Below are positions 10,453-23,900 of a DNA stretch of 64,000 nucleotides, piece after piece. Position 1 is the stretch's first letter, and every line of letters begins with the position of its first letter. Below the pieces are notes generated by a model that was not told the origin of the DNA, did no database searches, and was given only the letters and a program-made list of their open reading frames with translations. This DNA is from Lamellibrachia columna (lineage: Eukaryota > Annelida > Polychaeta > Sabellida > Siboglinidae): positions 55,299,510 to 55,363,509 of the forward strand of contig OY759266.1 in assembly GCA_963662155.1 (NCBI GenBank). The letters run 5' to 3'. The position numbers and the translations under genes are program-made.

Positions 10453-11953
10453 GTCCGTTAGTTGTAACTCCAGAATTGGTAGCTAAGAAAATAAAGGCAA
10501 TGAAGGATAACAAATCACCGGGAGTGGATGGGATTCCTCCAAAATTACTAATGGAAACAGTAGAACAAATCAGTATACCACTTGCAAGAGTATTCAACTT
10601 GTCATTAAAAGAGGGAGTTGTTCCGTTTGAATGGAAAGAAGCAAACATCATACCATTATTTAAAAAGGGTTCGAGAAATAAGTAACAGAGAATTACAGAC
10701 CAGTGAGTTTAACGTCAGTGATTTGTAAATTATTAGAAAGGTTAATTAAAGACCATATGGTGGAATTCCTCGTTAAGCATAAATTATTAAATTCATCTCA
10801 ACATGGATTCCTTAAAGCGAGGTCATGCTTAACAAATATGTTATGTTTTTTGGAAGAAATCACTAAGTGGATAGACGAGGGATCGCCAGTAGATATTATC
10901 TACTTAGATTTTCAGAAAGCTTTTGACAAAGTGCCACATCAAAGATTACTACTTAAATTAAAAGCCCATGGTATCGGGGATAGCATAACTGACTGGATAG
11001 AACAATGGCTGACTGACAGAAGACAACGAGTTGTAGTAGATGGAGAAGTTTCAAATTGGAAATCGGTTTTGAGTGGGGTACCTCAAGGATCAGTATTAGG
11101 ACCTATATTATTCTTAATTTATATCAATGACTTGGACGACAGTATAACAAGTAACGTACTGAAATTTGCGGATGACACAAAACTGTTTAGAAAGGTTAAT
11201 ACTGATGGTGATAAACAACATTTACAAAATGATCTAGACAGATTAGTGAAATGGTCTGAGAAATGGCAGATGTTGTTCAATTTTGGGAAATGTAAATGCC
11301 TACATACAGGACATAGGAACTTGAATGTAAACTATAAAATGGGAGATACTGTTCTGGGTACTACTGTAAAAGAAAAGGACTTAGGAGTTACAATAAGCGC
11401 TGATATGAAAGTTTCAGAGCAGTGTGGTATTGCAGCTTCAAAGGGTAATCAAATTCTTGGATTGATTAGAAGAAACATAACATACAAGGGAAAAAAGTTA
11501 ATTATACCTCTTTACAAAGCAATAGTTAGACCTCATTTAGAATACTGTATACAAGCATGGAGACCATATCGTAAGAAGGATATAGATACGCTTGAACGCA
11601 TACAAAGGAGAGCAACTAAAATGATTCCAGAACTGAGAGACCTTAGTTATGAAGAACGCTTGAAAGAATGTGGTTTAACAACTCTAGAGACAAGGAGGTT
11701 AAGAGGAGATCAGATTGAAGTTTTTAAGATATTGAATGGGTATGAAAATATTGATAGAAAGGATAGCAGAACTAGAGGACATGAGGTAAAATTAGTAAAG
11801 GATCAATGTAGATTGGACATCAGGAAGCACTCGTTCTCACAGAGGACAATAAATGAATGGAACAAATTGTCTACAGATTGTGTAACTGCTAGCAGCGTGA
11901 ATATGTTTAAAAACAAGGTTGACACATATCTCAGGAGGGCGGGCTATAAGTAG
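10440..11953 (+). pseudogene. CR1-like reverse transcriptase (3' part of ORF2)
   Basis: The N-terminal RT block KDNKSPGVDGIPPKLL lies at about 10505-10550. A further frameshift falls near 10683. From 10703 a 416-residue frame stays open with LTSVICKLLERLI, SSQHGFLKARSC, IYLDFQKAFDKVPH (block A), SGVPQGSVLGPILF (block B), LKFADDTKLF (block C, FADD), EKDLGVTIS and YKAIVRPHLEYC. It ends at a TAG with the C-terminal domain LEYCIQAWRPYRKKDI...RRAT. All three catalytic Asp positions are intact within this frame. Confidence 0.9.
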
Positions 11954-12056
11954 ATGAACATTGTTGGACTCTCGATAAGCCAATGGCTTCCTTGTCCACT
12001 TGCCATCTGGGCCTTTGGCTTGGATGGCAAATCTTGTTAAATCTTGTTAAATCTGA

Positions 12057-12799
12057 ATGGAAACTGAATGTATACTATGAAAACTGTACCAATGCACCAC
12101 ATATTAACAAAGTGAATGCTTATATTATGATAAAATAAATTTTATCAGTACCTATGAAGTCTAAACATTGGTTTATGCTATTAAAATCATATTCCTATAT
12201 TACTAAAAATTATTTATATGGATCTAATTATCCTAGCTAAACTATCTAATTGCATCACATATTGCACTACACATGTTTTGTTTCACCAACAAGACTGAAG
12301 TTATACCTGTATAGTTTGCAGATGAAAGTATTACTTTTTGAAGTATTACAATATCATTGCTAATCATGAAAATTGACATAATATGATATTATCTTTATTT
12401 ATTGTAACCGTATGGATGCAAAAAATGTGCATATGCCTCCCTTTAAATATATCGTGAAATAACCCACTATCGGACATTAACATTCATAAGTTCATTCTAC
12501 TGAAAGTGCACTGCTTTATAAATTGTATTTAAATCATTCAAATATCCTTAAAGGCAAACTACTAACTTAGTAGGTTTTTCGGTGCACTGGATTTGGGCAA
12601 CTTGTAGTATTGACATACAGCGTACTGCGACACTTGCATGATGCCAATTATGCCATAATTGGGTCATACTGTAGCATGGTGGGTTTTGTATATGTACGGT
12701 TTCACAATTCGTGTATTCATGCTGTTTCATAGCCAGTATAAAATGCCATCAAACAGAGATAAATATGCCAAGGCATTTCATTTTGGCCCACTACTTAAC
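12057..12799. other. AT-rich spacer, no feature seen
   Basis: Between the CR1 tail and TTAA element A. Short minus-strand open frame at 12548-12730 without domains. Nothing supported. Confidence 0.4.
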
Positions 12800-13981
12800 T
12801 TAAGGTGGCTGGGTGACTAGCGAGTCAGTTGATTTTTTTCTTCTTAACATGCTAGGATATACTGAATTAAACATTGACACCACAAAAAGTCACCTGGCAC
12901 TAATGTCATATTTTGCCAATCCATCCTTTAAAAACACATTCCTTTTGGAAATCCCCGGAAAAGCAACAATGTTTCCCTAGTAATGATCGCGTGCGCTATG
13001 ATGTTCGAACCAGCTATATTCACTCGCTGTGAAAGCAGACCACATCGTTTGGTTACTGTAATTCTAGTACACATCAGTATTATATTTACCTAACTAAACC
13101 CTGTACTTAAACCATCAAATATCAGCGTTCAGTTACTTCAGTAGTTTATTGTGCCTTTGACATGAACGGAAATGCCGATTCGTATGTGACCTGGTGACCC
13201 CGCAGGATAACGGGCCAATCAAAGTGACCGTACACACACCCTGCCATGTGTTTGTTAGATGGCTGGCGTAACCTGATACCATAGATGACAACACGTTACA
13301 AGTACAGATTCAAGGGCTAATGTGGCAAATTAAGGGGAAATGTCAATATTACAAATGGCCATTATGTTTTGTCAACAATACATAAAACGCCAGTTAGAAA
13401 CCGTAAATTTCAACACAAAAACAAGCATTTGTTGAGATTGTGTTTTCATTAATAACCAGGAAATTAAATTTCAAATATTATATGAGAAAAACTACAATAC
13501 TCACAACATTGCAATTTTGCGTATGAACACATCTTACGTGCACGTAGCGTAATACAGCAGTAAATTACGATTGGTGAAGGGCATATGTCAAAAATACACT
13601 GCTACTGTCATTCAACTTTTTGCTTAATTCATTCACGGTGGTGTAGCAGACATATTTGGTTTGTGTTAACCAAAATCTGCCGTAAAGTCATCAGTTACAC
13701 TGTGACATTATTGTCATACTTATATGTATGTCATTTATTTCTCATTGTGATTTTCTCAAAATGATAAAATTAAATTTTTAGTGGCTATTTTTTAACATTA
13801 CATTTTTTTTTTAAACCTTGTAGCATAACCAAATAAATGAAAAACTAAATTTTTTTAAATCTGGTATATTATATAGTATTTCAACTACAATCTATGAAGG
13901 AATGGTTAATTTTTCTTAAAAACTTCTACTGAAACTAATCAATTCAAGACAAGCATATAATAGCCACCCCAGCTACCTTAA
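12800..13981. mobile_element. TTAA-flanked non-autonomous DNA element, copy A (uninterrupted)
   Basis: TTAA at 12800-12803 and 13978-13981 flank 1,174 bp with imperfect terminal inverted repeats. The left end is GGTGGCTGGGTGACTAGCG and the right end is TAGCCACCCCAGCTACC. No open reading frame of note. Copies B (18192-22259) and C (36885-39970) share the whole sequence in the opposite orientation. A TTAA target duplication suggests piggyBac-type mobilisation (inference). This copy has no insertions and serves as the reference. Confidence 0.8.
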
Positions 13982-14278
13982 TACATATACTTTATCAACA
14001 TGTAATGTCTCTTGCTGATCTTTAAAATCTTTCTTACATACGGTATGTAAGTGTTGTATGGTTTCAACAAAAACTTCTCCATAGTTATTTTATGGCTTAT
14101 CATAATTTATGGCATGAACAGAAATATTTCAAGGGTTTTCAAGGCACATGTGCAAAAGTATACATCCCCTGAAAGCTCTCATCGAGACGGATATGCTCAA
14201 CATTATCTAAAAGGATTTATAGCAATAAACATTGTGTGTCAATGTTTTGTGAGAAGTGCCATTTATATGTATATGTAT

Positions 14279-14365
14279 ATTGCCTCATCTAATGCAGTTG
14301 TTGGATGTGATGTGCATTGGAGTCTGCTGCGCATTGCTTAGTTTATGTAGCAATAGAAAATATTA
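14279..14365 (+). repeat. 87-bp dispersed repeat, also present inside element B
   Basis: Begins ATTGCCTCATCTAATGCAG and ends CAATAGAAAATATTATGG. It is matched at about 90% by 18376-18468, close to the left end of the 2.6-kb sequence inserted in element B. It is probably a terminal fragment of that inserted element. Confidence 0.75.
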
Positions 14366-14377
14366 TGGTTTTACATT

Positions 14378-14545
14378 ACATCATACTAATTTACTAATGT
14401 GTTACATCACATACATGTTACATCATACTAATTTACTAATGTGTTACATCACATACATGTTACGTCATACTAATTTACTAATGTGTTACATCACTTACAT
14501 GTTACATCATACTAATTTACTAATGTGTTATGTCACTTGCATGGC
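14378..14545. repeat. 42-bp tandem repeat, 4 copies
   Basis: Unit begins CATCATACTAATTTACTAAT and repeats every 42 bp. As 42 is divisible by 3, it keeps one small frame open, giving a repetitive His/Leu/Cys peptide that I do not regard as coding. Confidence 0.9.
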
Positions 14546-14688
14546 TGTCTGACTCCTTAGGAGTGTTGGTAACACAAAACAAGATAATTTAATGATATTG
14601 GATTCCAAATCAATATTATCCCTTTGTCAGTGAATTTGCCTCAAAAATCATTTTCACGTGCAAAGTTGGTCGGCTTTTCTGTGTGCAG

Positions 14689-14789
14689 CCTGACTGTGAA
14701 CAGACTTGTGGTGAACACGGACAACACAGCCCCGCATATTCTTCCCTGTCCCCGGGCACCTTCCCCGGGCACCACCTGTGCACTCCAGG
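14689..14789 (+). other. 5' UTR part of the first coding exon
   Basis: A pyrimidine-rich acceptor, GGCTTTTCTGTGTGCAG, ends at 14688. The 101 nt from there to the start codon contain no ATG, which supports translation starting at 14790. This implies at least one upstream non-coding exon. A second possible acceptor, CACTCCAG, lies directly before the ATG. Confidence 0.55.
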
Positions 14790-14927
14790 ATGAGCTGGGC
14801 CAGTCATGAGTGGAAGGATGGGCTGCCACTCAAGGCGCTGTCCAAGATTGAGGAACTGGAGACACAGTGCGACCGTCTGCGCAAAGAACTGCAACAGCGG
14901 CATTTACAGATTGACACCATAGAACAG
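14790..14927 (+). CDS. CENPF: CENP-F exon 1 (residues 1-46)
   Basis: Start codon chosen because the following residues align with the human N-terminus (MSWA, EWK-GLP, ALSKI-EEL, LRKELQQR, IDT). Donor GAACAG|GTCGGT, phase 0. In human CENP-F the N-terminal region binds microtubules, and conservation of the first helix suggests the same here (inference). Confidence 0.93.
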
Positions 14928-17900
14928 GTCGGTGGCATCCTATTTGGTAAAATACATGCCAAATACACCAGCCTGTGTTGCTGTGTTTGCCCTGCTCGAA
15001 AACGCACATTTTTGGAACCTAAATTTGTTGGTGTACATTATCTAACTCACTTTTTCACCAATAATGCTGTATAATAATATATAATATTAGAGGAATGCAA
15101 TATCTGTCATGCTAGACTTTGTAATGGAAATTTCAAATTGCTGATCTTTTTTGTTTAATATTTGTTATGATATGGCTGCCACCATGAGAAATTGAAATGT
15201 GAAAATGGTTTCAATGTTTTAGACGGAAGAAGAAATTAATTCAGTAATAGAACAGTAATAATTAAATTGAGGGGTTCAGCAATGAAACGTGTCCATCAAT
15301 TTTGTAGACAGAACAGTTAATAGAACAAAATTATATGTTTTGCATGGGTTATAGCATGTAATATATCTGATGAAAGATGAAGGGCTCATCAAGGGCTTAA
15401 ACAAGATTAACTATTTTACTGTTATCATGTGTGTGGTATATCAAATGGAAGGTAAGGAGCTGAGCAAACACTATTATTATGTCTACCATTTTTGTAGACA
15501 CAAAAAAACAAGATTAATTAATAGAACAAGATTAATAATGAAAGTTGAGGAGCTCAACAATCCGTATATTTCTGCTATTTTTGTAGACAGAACAGAAAAT
15601 AATTATTAGTACAGGATTAATTAATTAAATGAACAAGATTGAAAATAGAAAAATTCTTGCAGTAATCATAGTGTAGATATTCAAATGGTTAATACGCAAA
15701 CATATGAATGATAAGACTCAATAATAAACAAATGTCATAGACAATGTGGATCTAGCTGCTGGGAAAAAAGTAATTTGTTCAACGTGATTTGATATAGTCA
15801 TCAATGCTTGGATGTGATGTAGACATCAGAAGAAAGAAGTCTAATAGACATCAATCCTTGGATGTCATATAGACGTCAGAAGAAAGAAGTCTAATAGACA
15901 TCAATTCTCTGGCGTGATATAGACGTCAGAAGAAAGACATCTAATAGACATAATTTGTCATCTGCATGAAGAAGAAAATGGCGGCTAAAAGTCGTTGTTT
16001 GCTCACTGAGTTGTTTTGTGCTGTCGCCATGTGACTTAGTTTACATAGCTCCTATTGATTGATTCCATTGTGTAGTTTGTCTTTCTAATATAGCAGGTTT
16101 GAATTTAACCCTGTGTTTTTTTACATTTTAATAAAAGAGCATATTTGTATTTGATCAAGTGTATTTGTTTATAAAATATAGCTTACTTTTATTTGACATT
16201 TTAAGATACAACATATTTGTATTTGATCCACAAAAGCGTATCTGGTGCGATCCTTGGACCCCCCGCAGGTGATGACTAAACAGAGACAGAAGTTTGACAT
16301 TGAGAAGATGGCCCACTCGACCCTGACAGCCGACAACAAGATGCTGATGGAGACATGTGAACAGCTGGAGAAGAAGAGACACCGTCTGGAGCACGACTTG
16401 CAGATGAAGGAAGCGCAGCTCCTCAACATGGAGGACAGCTACATACAGACCAAGAAACTGCTTGATGTAGAGATACACAAGGTGGATTATTTTATTACAT
16501 TTCAAAGTTATGGAATTTATTCGTTGAAAGCGCAGTATCCTCACCAGTGTTGCTCAAGGCAGCGGTGCAATGCTAAGTACTGGTAAACTTTTCTTTCATA
16601 ATACTATGTCATACATACTTAAATCTGGGTTTCTTTTCACAGCGGTTGCTACAGGTGTGTGTTTGTCACTTAGACATTGCGCAGGTGCTCTTAGATGTAT
16701 CTTGCTATCTGACCCTGGACATCAGTCTATTTCAAACATGATCACATGTGGTCACTGCATATCAAAGAATAATGGTGAGAAGCATGCAACGTAATATGAG
16801 TCATGCACCAGTTGTGTTCTGTTTTAACTGACATTGTGGGTAGTGTGGACACTCCTTTATGGAACACATAGTGTTGTTTTGTTTCTCGTGTTGTGCTGGG
16901 TGTGTGTATAACGAGCATAGGACTTGCCCCGAACTTGTAGTGCTCCTGTCTCTATGAGACTCGCTTAGCAATCTCTGGAAATTGTCAAAACTATTTAACA
17001 ATGGTAAGCTGCATAGTCCTAGTCTGTTGCTGGCAGAGGGATTCCTGTAGACACAACGTTCAGAAGAATCTCGGTTAACATAATTGACAGAGCCACCTAG
17101 TGGCAACTTATAGTGTCTAATCTAGATGGGGTGCAGCAAAAGTTGAGAGTCTGATAATGCAATCTGTGTAGCGTTCTTTTTGTGCGCTGCAGAGCGTGGT
17201 GCTGGAGAGACAAGTGGAGAAGCTGGACGGAGCAGTGAACATGATGGAGACGAAGGAGAAACGGACACTGGCTGAGATGAAGAAGGTCAAAGTAAGTTGG
17301 GTTGGGGAGATAATTATTTATTTTTCTAGTTATTGTTCTATTTCCTAAAGATTTTGTTGTGTTAGAGTTTGTGAGCCCACGACTGGTTACACATCTACCC
17401 CATCTATGGGATGTTTTACTGCCCCTGGCATAGGCACCAGTTAGAAGGGATCTACAACTTTCGGATTCTCTTCCAAAAAGCAATATGGAGTAAATGGCAG
17501 TAGTTGGACTTGATTTGATGCTCGCACGCTACAGTTTACTTGGGTTATGCAATTTCGTTCACTCCACGACAGTTATGGATATATGTGAATGAACAACTTT
17601 TTTGCACAGTAATTGCAGCATGGCTGGATGCTTCCTAAAGAAGTAGAATTGGTGTTGGAATGAACAGGTCTGTGGATTGGACACCGTGCTATATAACTTA
17701 TCTATATATATTTTACATGGCATGTTGTAATTTGTGATGTAGTCATCACAACGTCTTACATGTTGTAATTTAATTCCAGGACATTTTACAGGACCAGCAT
17801 TGGCACGATGTCGCACAAATTTCTGCAGAGAAAGACACGACTAGCCAGTTGAAAGTGGAGCTGATGCGAGTGCATAATCGCCACCTCATGAACAGGACGG

Positions 17901-20900
17901 GCCTATCGATGCAAGATATCAATGACAAGTACAACAATGGTGAGTTTTATCAGTTTTCATTATGTGACACCTGCATTCAGTGAATTTATTGTATGGTTTT
18001 GTGAAACTAAAAATTACATATCCCACAACGCTGAGTAGGTTTTTCATAGGATTTTCATGTAGAAGCATGGCATTCTGTATGCCATACCTTTCCTCTAATG
18101 GTGGTATCAGCAATTGTAAAGACACTGCAATGTGTAGTTTTATTAGAATATTAACTTTAATAAATAAATTCTGATTTCATTATGAAAAACTGGTAACTGG
18201 GGTGGCTATTATATGCTTGTCTTGAATTGAGTACTTTCAGTAATAGTTTGTAAGATAGATTAACCATTTCTTCACAGATTGTAGTTGAAATACTATATAA
18301 TATTCCAGAGTAATAACATTTGGAGTTTTTATTTAGTTATGTTACAAGGTTTCAAAACATTTTGCTCACCATAACATTGCCTCATCTAATGCAGTTGTTG
18401 GACGTGGTGTGCATTGGAGCCTGCTGTGCATTGCTTGGTTTATGTAGCAATAGAAAATACATATTATAGTTGTTAAATGGCAATGCCCTTAAATGGCATA
18501 TAGTAAAGCAGTAGTAGGCATAACAGTGGGCATTGCCGACACTTTAACTAGATATCAAAGGCAATTCCCCTTACAATTTATGGATGATTCGTACATAGCA
18601 GTTGATGGGGATTGCCCATGGTTAAGCGTAATAAATGTGGGGCCCATAGACCACCCAAACAACCCCACACCAAGCAAGGTTCAACAGCTCAGTTGGGGAA
18701 AACATCATCCCCCGATAGGCCAAAAATCACAAGTCAACAATGTGATCCATCACATAAAAGTGGTCTGATTCAACCAATTGTCCTTAACGGTGGTACATGT
18801 AAGCGCACAACAACCTGGATACAGGTACAAAAACATGACAACATTTATACATGAACATGCATGACAACATGTAGGTATGATCCATTGCATAATGGCGCGC
18901 TCGCACAACAAGCGTGTGGTTCATCGTGTCATAGCGCAGCTCACACCACAAGTATGTACGATCCATCACACCATAGCGCGGCTCTTACAACACCTGCAGT
19001 TTGTCGCATCATAGCGCGACTCTCACAACACGTGCGGTTCCTCATTCTCTTAGCGTGGCTCGCACAACACGTGCAGTTCCTCGCCTCATAGCACAGTTCG
19101 CACAACACATGCGGTTGCTCGCATCATAGCGCGGCTCTCTGAAGTGCGGTTCCTTGCGTCAAATCCATCACCAGTGTGTTCACACAATGAATGTCATCGT
19201 CCTGGTCAGACCTATTCACCAGCCAACACTGCAAGCAGGGTTTTGCCCCCCTCGCTGGTTTACCACAAAGCTAAGAAAGAAACAATACTAGGCATAAACA
19301 GCAATATACACGTGGCTCTACCCCAAGACTAGCCAAACCTGTCATTTCCTGGTTTGGTGGAGAGCCTTGGCCTAATCATGTACCCATCTCCCTGCAACTA
19401 GACATGATTAATGTACGTCCGTGACAAACGCAACAATCCATTCATCAGAGAATGTTGTGTGATGATTACTTGATTATGGTTCTCCATAACAACCTGTAAT
19501 ATTTGGTTATACCCTGTACATTCAAATGGACACCATCCGACATCAAATATTGTTGCGAGTTGTCCACGAGGCCCTGGTGATGGTGAAACTGAATCCCGCA
19601 TGTATGTCATGGGCCACCCGTTCATTGAAATCTGACGTGCAAGAGTAAGTACCTGTCAGTGACCTGCGCAGTACCTCTAGGATTACCATTTGTATGACAT
19701 AGTATTGGGATATTAACACATGGGCTGCGGTCCACACCCATTCGATCGAGTAATCAGACACATATCCTTAGATCCAAAGCAACATCAGGACACATGCCCT
19801 TAGATCCTATTTCAAACAAAACAACATCAGGACACATCTCCTTAGATCCCATTTCAAGCAAAACAACACCAGGACACATGCGTCTGACAAAACGAATCAT
19901 ACTCCCAAGTTGTGCAGACATCATACCTCCTTGTCCGAGGAGTGACACTGCGTGGCTAGTGCAGGAAAGGCCAAAATTGCATGTTCCTTCCCTGTTCATA
20001 AACTGTAGCCGGCAAACAAAACTGCCCGATGATAACAACATGCACAGGGTCACAGTTAGCGTTCATATTGAAAATGAATCAAAATATAATGTGTTGGTAT
20101 GTGGGTGAAAAGTACGAAATGCCAGGCATAGGAAAATGTGCATACACTCGCAGCTCAAAATCCAAAGGATATCTCCGACGTATAGTAAAAATGGAATACC
20201 AAAAGCATGTGCACACACCTAATCTATGCTAGGTAAACGTGGACCTAGCCAGATGGTGTCACGAGTTACTGTGCTCTCAAGCAATCCTCCGGCTAGCACT
20301 ACTGGGAGATATAATCAATCAACCGTTATCGTATTCAACGCTCGCCATATGCGTGAAAAGCGATATCGGGTACCCATATTAAAACCTGCACCCCAAACAT
20401 TACAAACGTGCTGTCACAGCAAATGGCAGGAAAGCCGGTGAGGTTCTAATGCATCTCGACGTAACTACATGATGCGAGGCTTAGCATCAACCTGGTACTG
20501 ACGTAAATATGAGATTTAATGTCGAGTGTGTCTATACTATAGTTTAGAGTTCAGGAACTCACTGGATAGTTTGTGAACTTCACAGAAGTCGTACAGTCGC
20601 TCAGTGTTTGGCAACGGATTTGTGAAAATAGCAAAAATAAGATAAGTCGAAAAAACCAAGCAACAGTACGTGATTCCGGTTTTCTAGGGCGACCAGGAAT
20701 TTTAGCCTGATGGCTTGGTCGCACCCACCGTGATTCACTGACACATCGCCACTGTACGATGGAATACCATATTAGGGTCGGGTCGTCTTGTCTCCTGTAA
20801 TATGAAACCGTGCTGCCGCATTCCTGAACGGTGACACGGGTGAACCTTCTAGCCCTTTGTGCATAGCCAGTCACACCTCATTCCTGAACGGCGACACGAG

Positions 20901-23900
20901 TGAACCTTCTAGCCCGTTGTGCATAGCACGGCATACTCCGTAAAAGGTATTTAATTCATACTGGATTAAATACTGATTTTTGTAAATGTGAAATAAATAG
21001 CCACAAAATGCGAAATTATATCATTTTGAGAAAATCTCCATAGAAATAAACTTTAAGGCTGATTTTGGTTAACATAAACGACTTGCGTTTGCAACACCAC
21101 CATGAATTAATGAATTAAGCAAAAGTTGAATGACAGCCTAAAGTGGCAGTGTATTTTTGACACAAACCAATCGTAATTCCAAACTGTGTAGAGTTGCCTG
21201 CATATAAGAACGTTCATACGGCAAATTGCAGCATCATAAGTGTTGTAGTTTTTATAAACAATTGAATTAGTAACGTTTCCTGATTGTTTGTGATAACAGA
21301 AATATCAATAGATACGCGTATCATGCTTGAAATGTGATGATTTTCACTGGCATTTTATGTATTGTTGAAAAAGACCATTTGTAATATTGACATGTCCCCT
21401 TAATTTGCCATCACATAGGCCGTTGAATCTGTATTAATAACGTGTTGTCACCAGGTTGGGGTCACAGGCCGTTTGTATTATTATAACTTATAGGTTCAAA
21501 GGCACAATAAACTACGTTATCGCTGATATTTGCTGGTTTAAGGACATGATTTAGTTAGGTAGATATAATACTGATGTGTACTGGAATCACAGTAACCAGA
21601 CGATATGTTCCGCTTTCACGACGAACAAATATAGCTGGTTTGAACATTGAACAGTGCCTCAAATTCATGTTCAGAATAGTCAATAGCTCTGTGCCGGCCA
21701 TTCCTCCTGATAAATGTTTTCGTTCTCAAAGACCAAGCAAAAGACGGGTGAAACCGAAACTTTTTACAGATTATATGACTGTTAACATCATTGAAAGACA
21801 TCAAAACAATAACTCCAGGTGCTTTGTAGTGCCTGCCGCCCACACAGACCAATTCAGAAATTCCTATCTTGTAAAGACAATAGTTCAATGGAACACACAC
21901 AGTGAGCCTCAAGTGCGAGCTGGAACAATAAACGAATTCAGCCGCCTCTCCTGCAGCCTATATAGCCAACAGACTCCATGCGCACTCATCCTGTCATAGC
22001 CAAAATTGGCTTCTTATGTCGTACCACAATTAGAATTAGAACATCAAAGCACATGCAGTTATTACCATGGAAACATCGCCAACATTTCTAAGAAATCAGG
22101 GGGATTTCTAAAAGGACTGTTTTTTAAAAGATGGATTGGCAAAATATGACATTAGTACCGGGTGATTACTTGTGGTGTTGACGTTCAGTTCAATATTTCC
22201 TAGCATGTTATGAAGAAAGAAAAAAAAAATCAACTGACACGCTAGCCGTGCCAGCAACCTTAATATAATAAGTTGTAAATCATGTTGTTTTACTGATAAA
22301 AGCCAGTTTGTTTCTCGAAACAGGAGACTATTCCTGCACAAAAGAATCTCACCCGAGTCATAAGTCAAATTCCATGTCTGGAGACTCGGCCGAGTTGATG
22401 CAACTTCGGGAGAAGGTAAGCCCCAATGAAAGTCTTCTTTCATTTGCAGCAGTCTTGATGTTGTGAAATGAGTTGTAGAAACTTGTTTGGAATTGTTTAG
22501 ACCAAGTCCAGCATATGTGACGCGATCTGTGGAAATCAGGTGTAAGTCACTGGAACAAATCCGGATTAACAGGCCGAAACAGTAAAAACATTATTTAGCT
22601 CAATATTGTGATTTAACCGATTTCATCATTACACACACCTTATCTTTGTATGCAGAAACTTTCGTATTCCTACTCATTGCCGAAACACCGAAAAATCTAC
22701 ATTTAAAATGTTACTATCGATCGATTGTTTTATAATTTTTGGCTTGTTATCTGTGTTACCAGTAGGTCAGATCTCAGTTTCAAAAAATTTATCAAAATTA
22801 CCCGAAACCCAACATATCTGGTATGAAAATGAAGCCTATTTTCTGTGGCATAAGCACAAGCTGACTGAGCACTACTCTGCAAGATATAGGTCATACTGTA
22901 GAGTTTGTGCATGCATGACACGGAAAATACGAAGCTTTTGTTTACGGCCGGTTAAATCTACAAAAAACACCGCTCATTTGTGTTCTCGAAATGTCAGTTC
23001 ATGAAGGTGGGCTTGTGCAAAAGACTGCCGATTAACATGATGGTATTTACTCGTACGTCATGAATTTATCTTGCGAGTGAAGCCAGTTGAACATTATAGC
23101 AGCGGGGCGACCATCTACAAAATGGCTTCCAGTTCCACAGCACTCAATCGTGATGAGGAAGTGGCAAAATGTTTAAGTGAAGTGAACAGTGTCAACTTGC
23201 GATCAAGTGAGGAAGCCTGTTAATGGGGATGAAAAAGGGTCAGAAACTTATCCCCATTCGTTGGCAAAACGACCAAGAGTCGAGAGCAGATGAAACTGAG
23301 AATCAAGGTTTGTATTTATTAAGCAATTACATTTATTTTATACTGTCACCAGCACCAAATATAACCAAATAATCAAGTTTATGCGTTTTTTATTAGTCTG
23401 GTACCAAAAATGTTAAATGATATTTTTAGATAGGTGGCTCACAATAGTAACAGCCCAGTGGAATGGCTTTCTTGTACGTTTTATTCTAAGTGTCAAAACC
23501 TCATTGGAACTTGATATTCTTTTATTATATCTTTAGAAATGTAAACAAAGTGTTCTATTTCACTAAAAATGCTCAACTCAGTCATATTAAAAATATTTTG
23601 ACATCGTAGTGTTTAGAGCATAATTATTTATACCTGTTTATGTTTTTTGCAGAGAGTTTGATCATGATGAGATTGCCGCTGCTATGCAGAGAATGGATGC
23701 TGACACGGTGACACAGGGCATTTCATGTGCAAATGTAAGCATAATGACGGTGCACCTTGTTCAGTGCTATTCTGCCATGATCTGTTGCTGGAAAAACGGT
23801 TGCAATATCTGGACCTAACCTCTTCCGAAAAGGACATTGCCATTCTGACAAAGATAGCACTTGGAGCACACATGTCGGCAGACACAGAAAAACAAAAGAA

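Larger units (their letters stand above)
8350..12056 (+). mobile_element. CR1-like non-LTR retrotransposon, near full length, frameshifted
   Basis: Plus-strand element with, in order, an ORF1 containing an SGNH/GDSL esterase-like domain (about 8560-9090), an APE-type endonuclease (about 9200-9840), a linker (9842-10440), a reverse transcriptase with an FADD catalytic box (10440-11950) and a short 3' UTR. The 3' end carries two copies of AAATCTTGTT (about 12033-12053), a short tandem tail like those of CR1 elements. Domain order and motifs indicate the CR1 clade. Frameshifts in ORF1 and at about 9800, 10440 and 10680 make it inactive, but the protein is otherwise well preserved, so insertion is fairly young. 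It lies between the candidate promoter and the CENP-F start codon. Confidence 0.9.
18364..20975. mobile_element. 2.6-kb unidentified insertion in element B
   Basis: Comparison with copies A and C places the breakpoints here, with ATTTT on both sides (18359-18363 and 20976-20980) as a likely 5-bp target duplication. It contains an 87-bp repeat shared with 14279-14365, degenerate repeats of about 38 bp, 50-bp repeats around 19745-19880 and a 60-bp duplication at 20818-20935. I recognise no transposase or reverse transcriptase. Minus-strand open frames (19398-19625, 20551-20874) are unassigned. Confidence 0.65.
18192..22259. mobile_element. TTAA-type element, copy B, with two nested insertions
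   Basis: The left end GGTAACTGGGGTGGCTATTA (its TTAA decayed) and the right end ...GCCAGCAACC + TTAA (22260-22263) match copy A in reverse. The body is interrupted by a 2.6-kb sequence (18364-20975) and a 391-bp retroelement piece (21648-22038). It lies in intron 4, and its right end is only 60 bp from the acceptor of exon 5. Confidence 0.78.

Noticed and set aside
19398..20874. Minus-strand ORFs in the 2.6-kb insertion as a possible transposase
   Set aside because: No catalytic or DNA-binding motif could be recognised; left unassigned.
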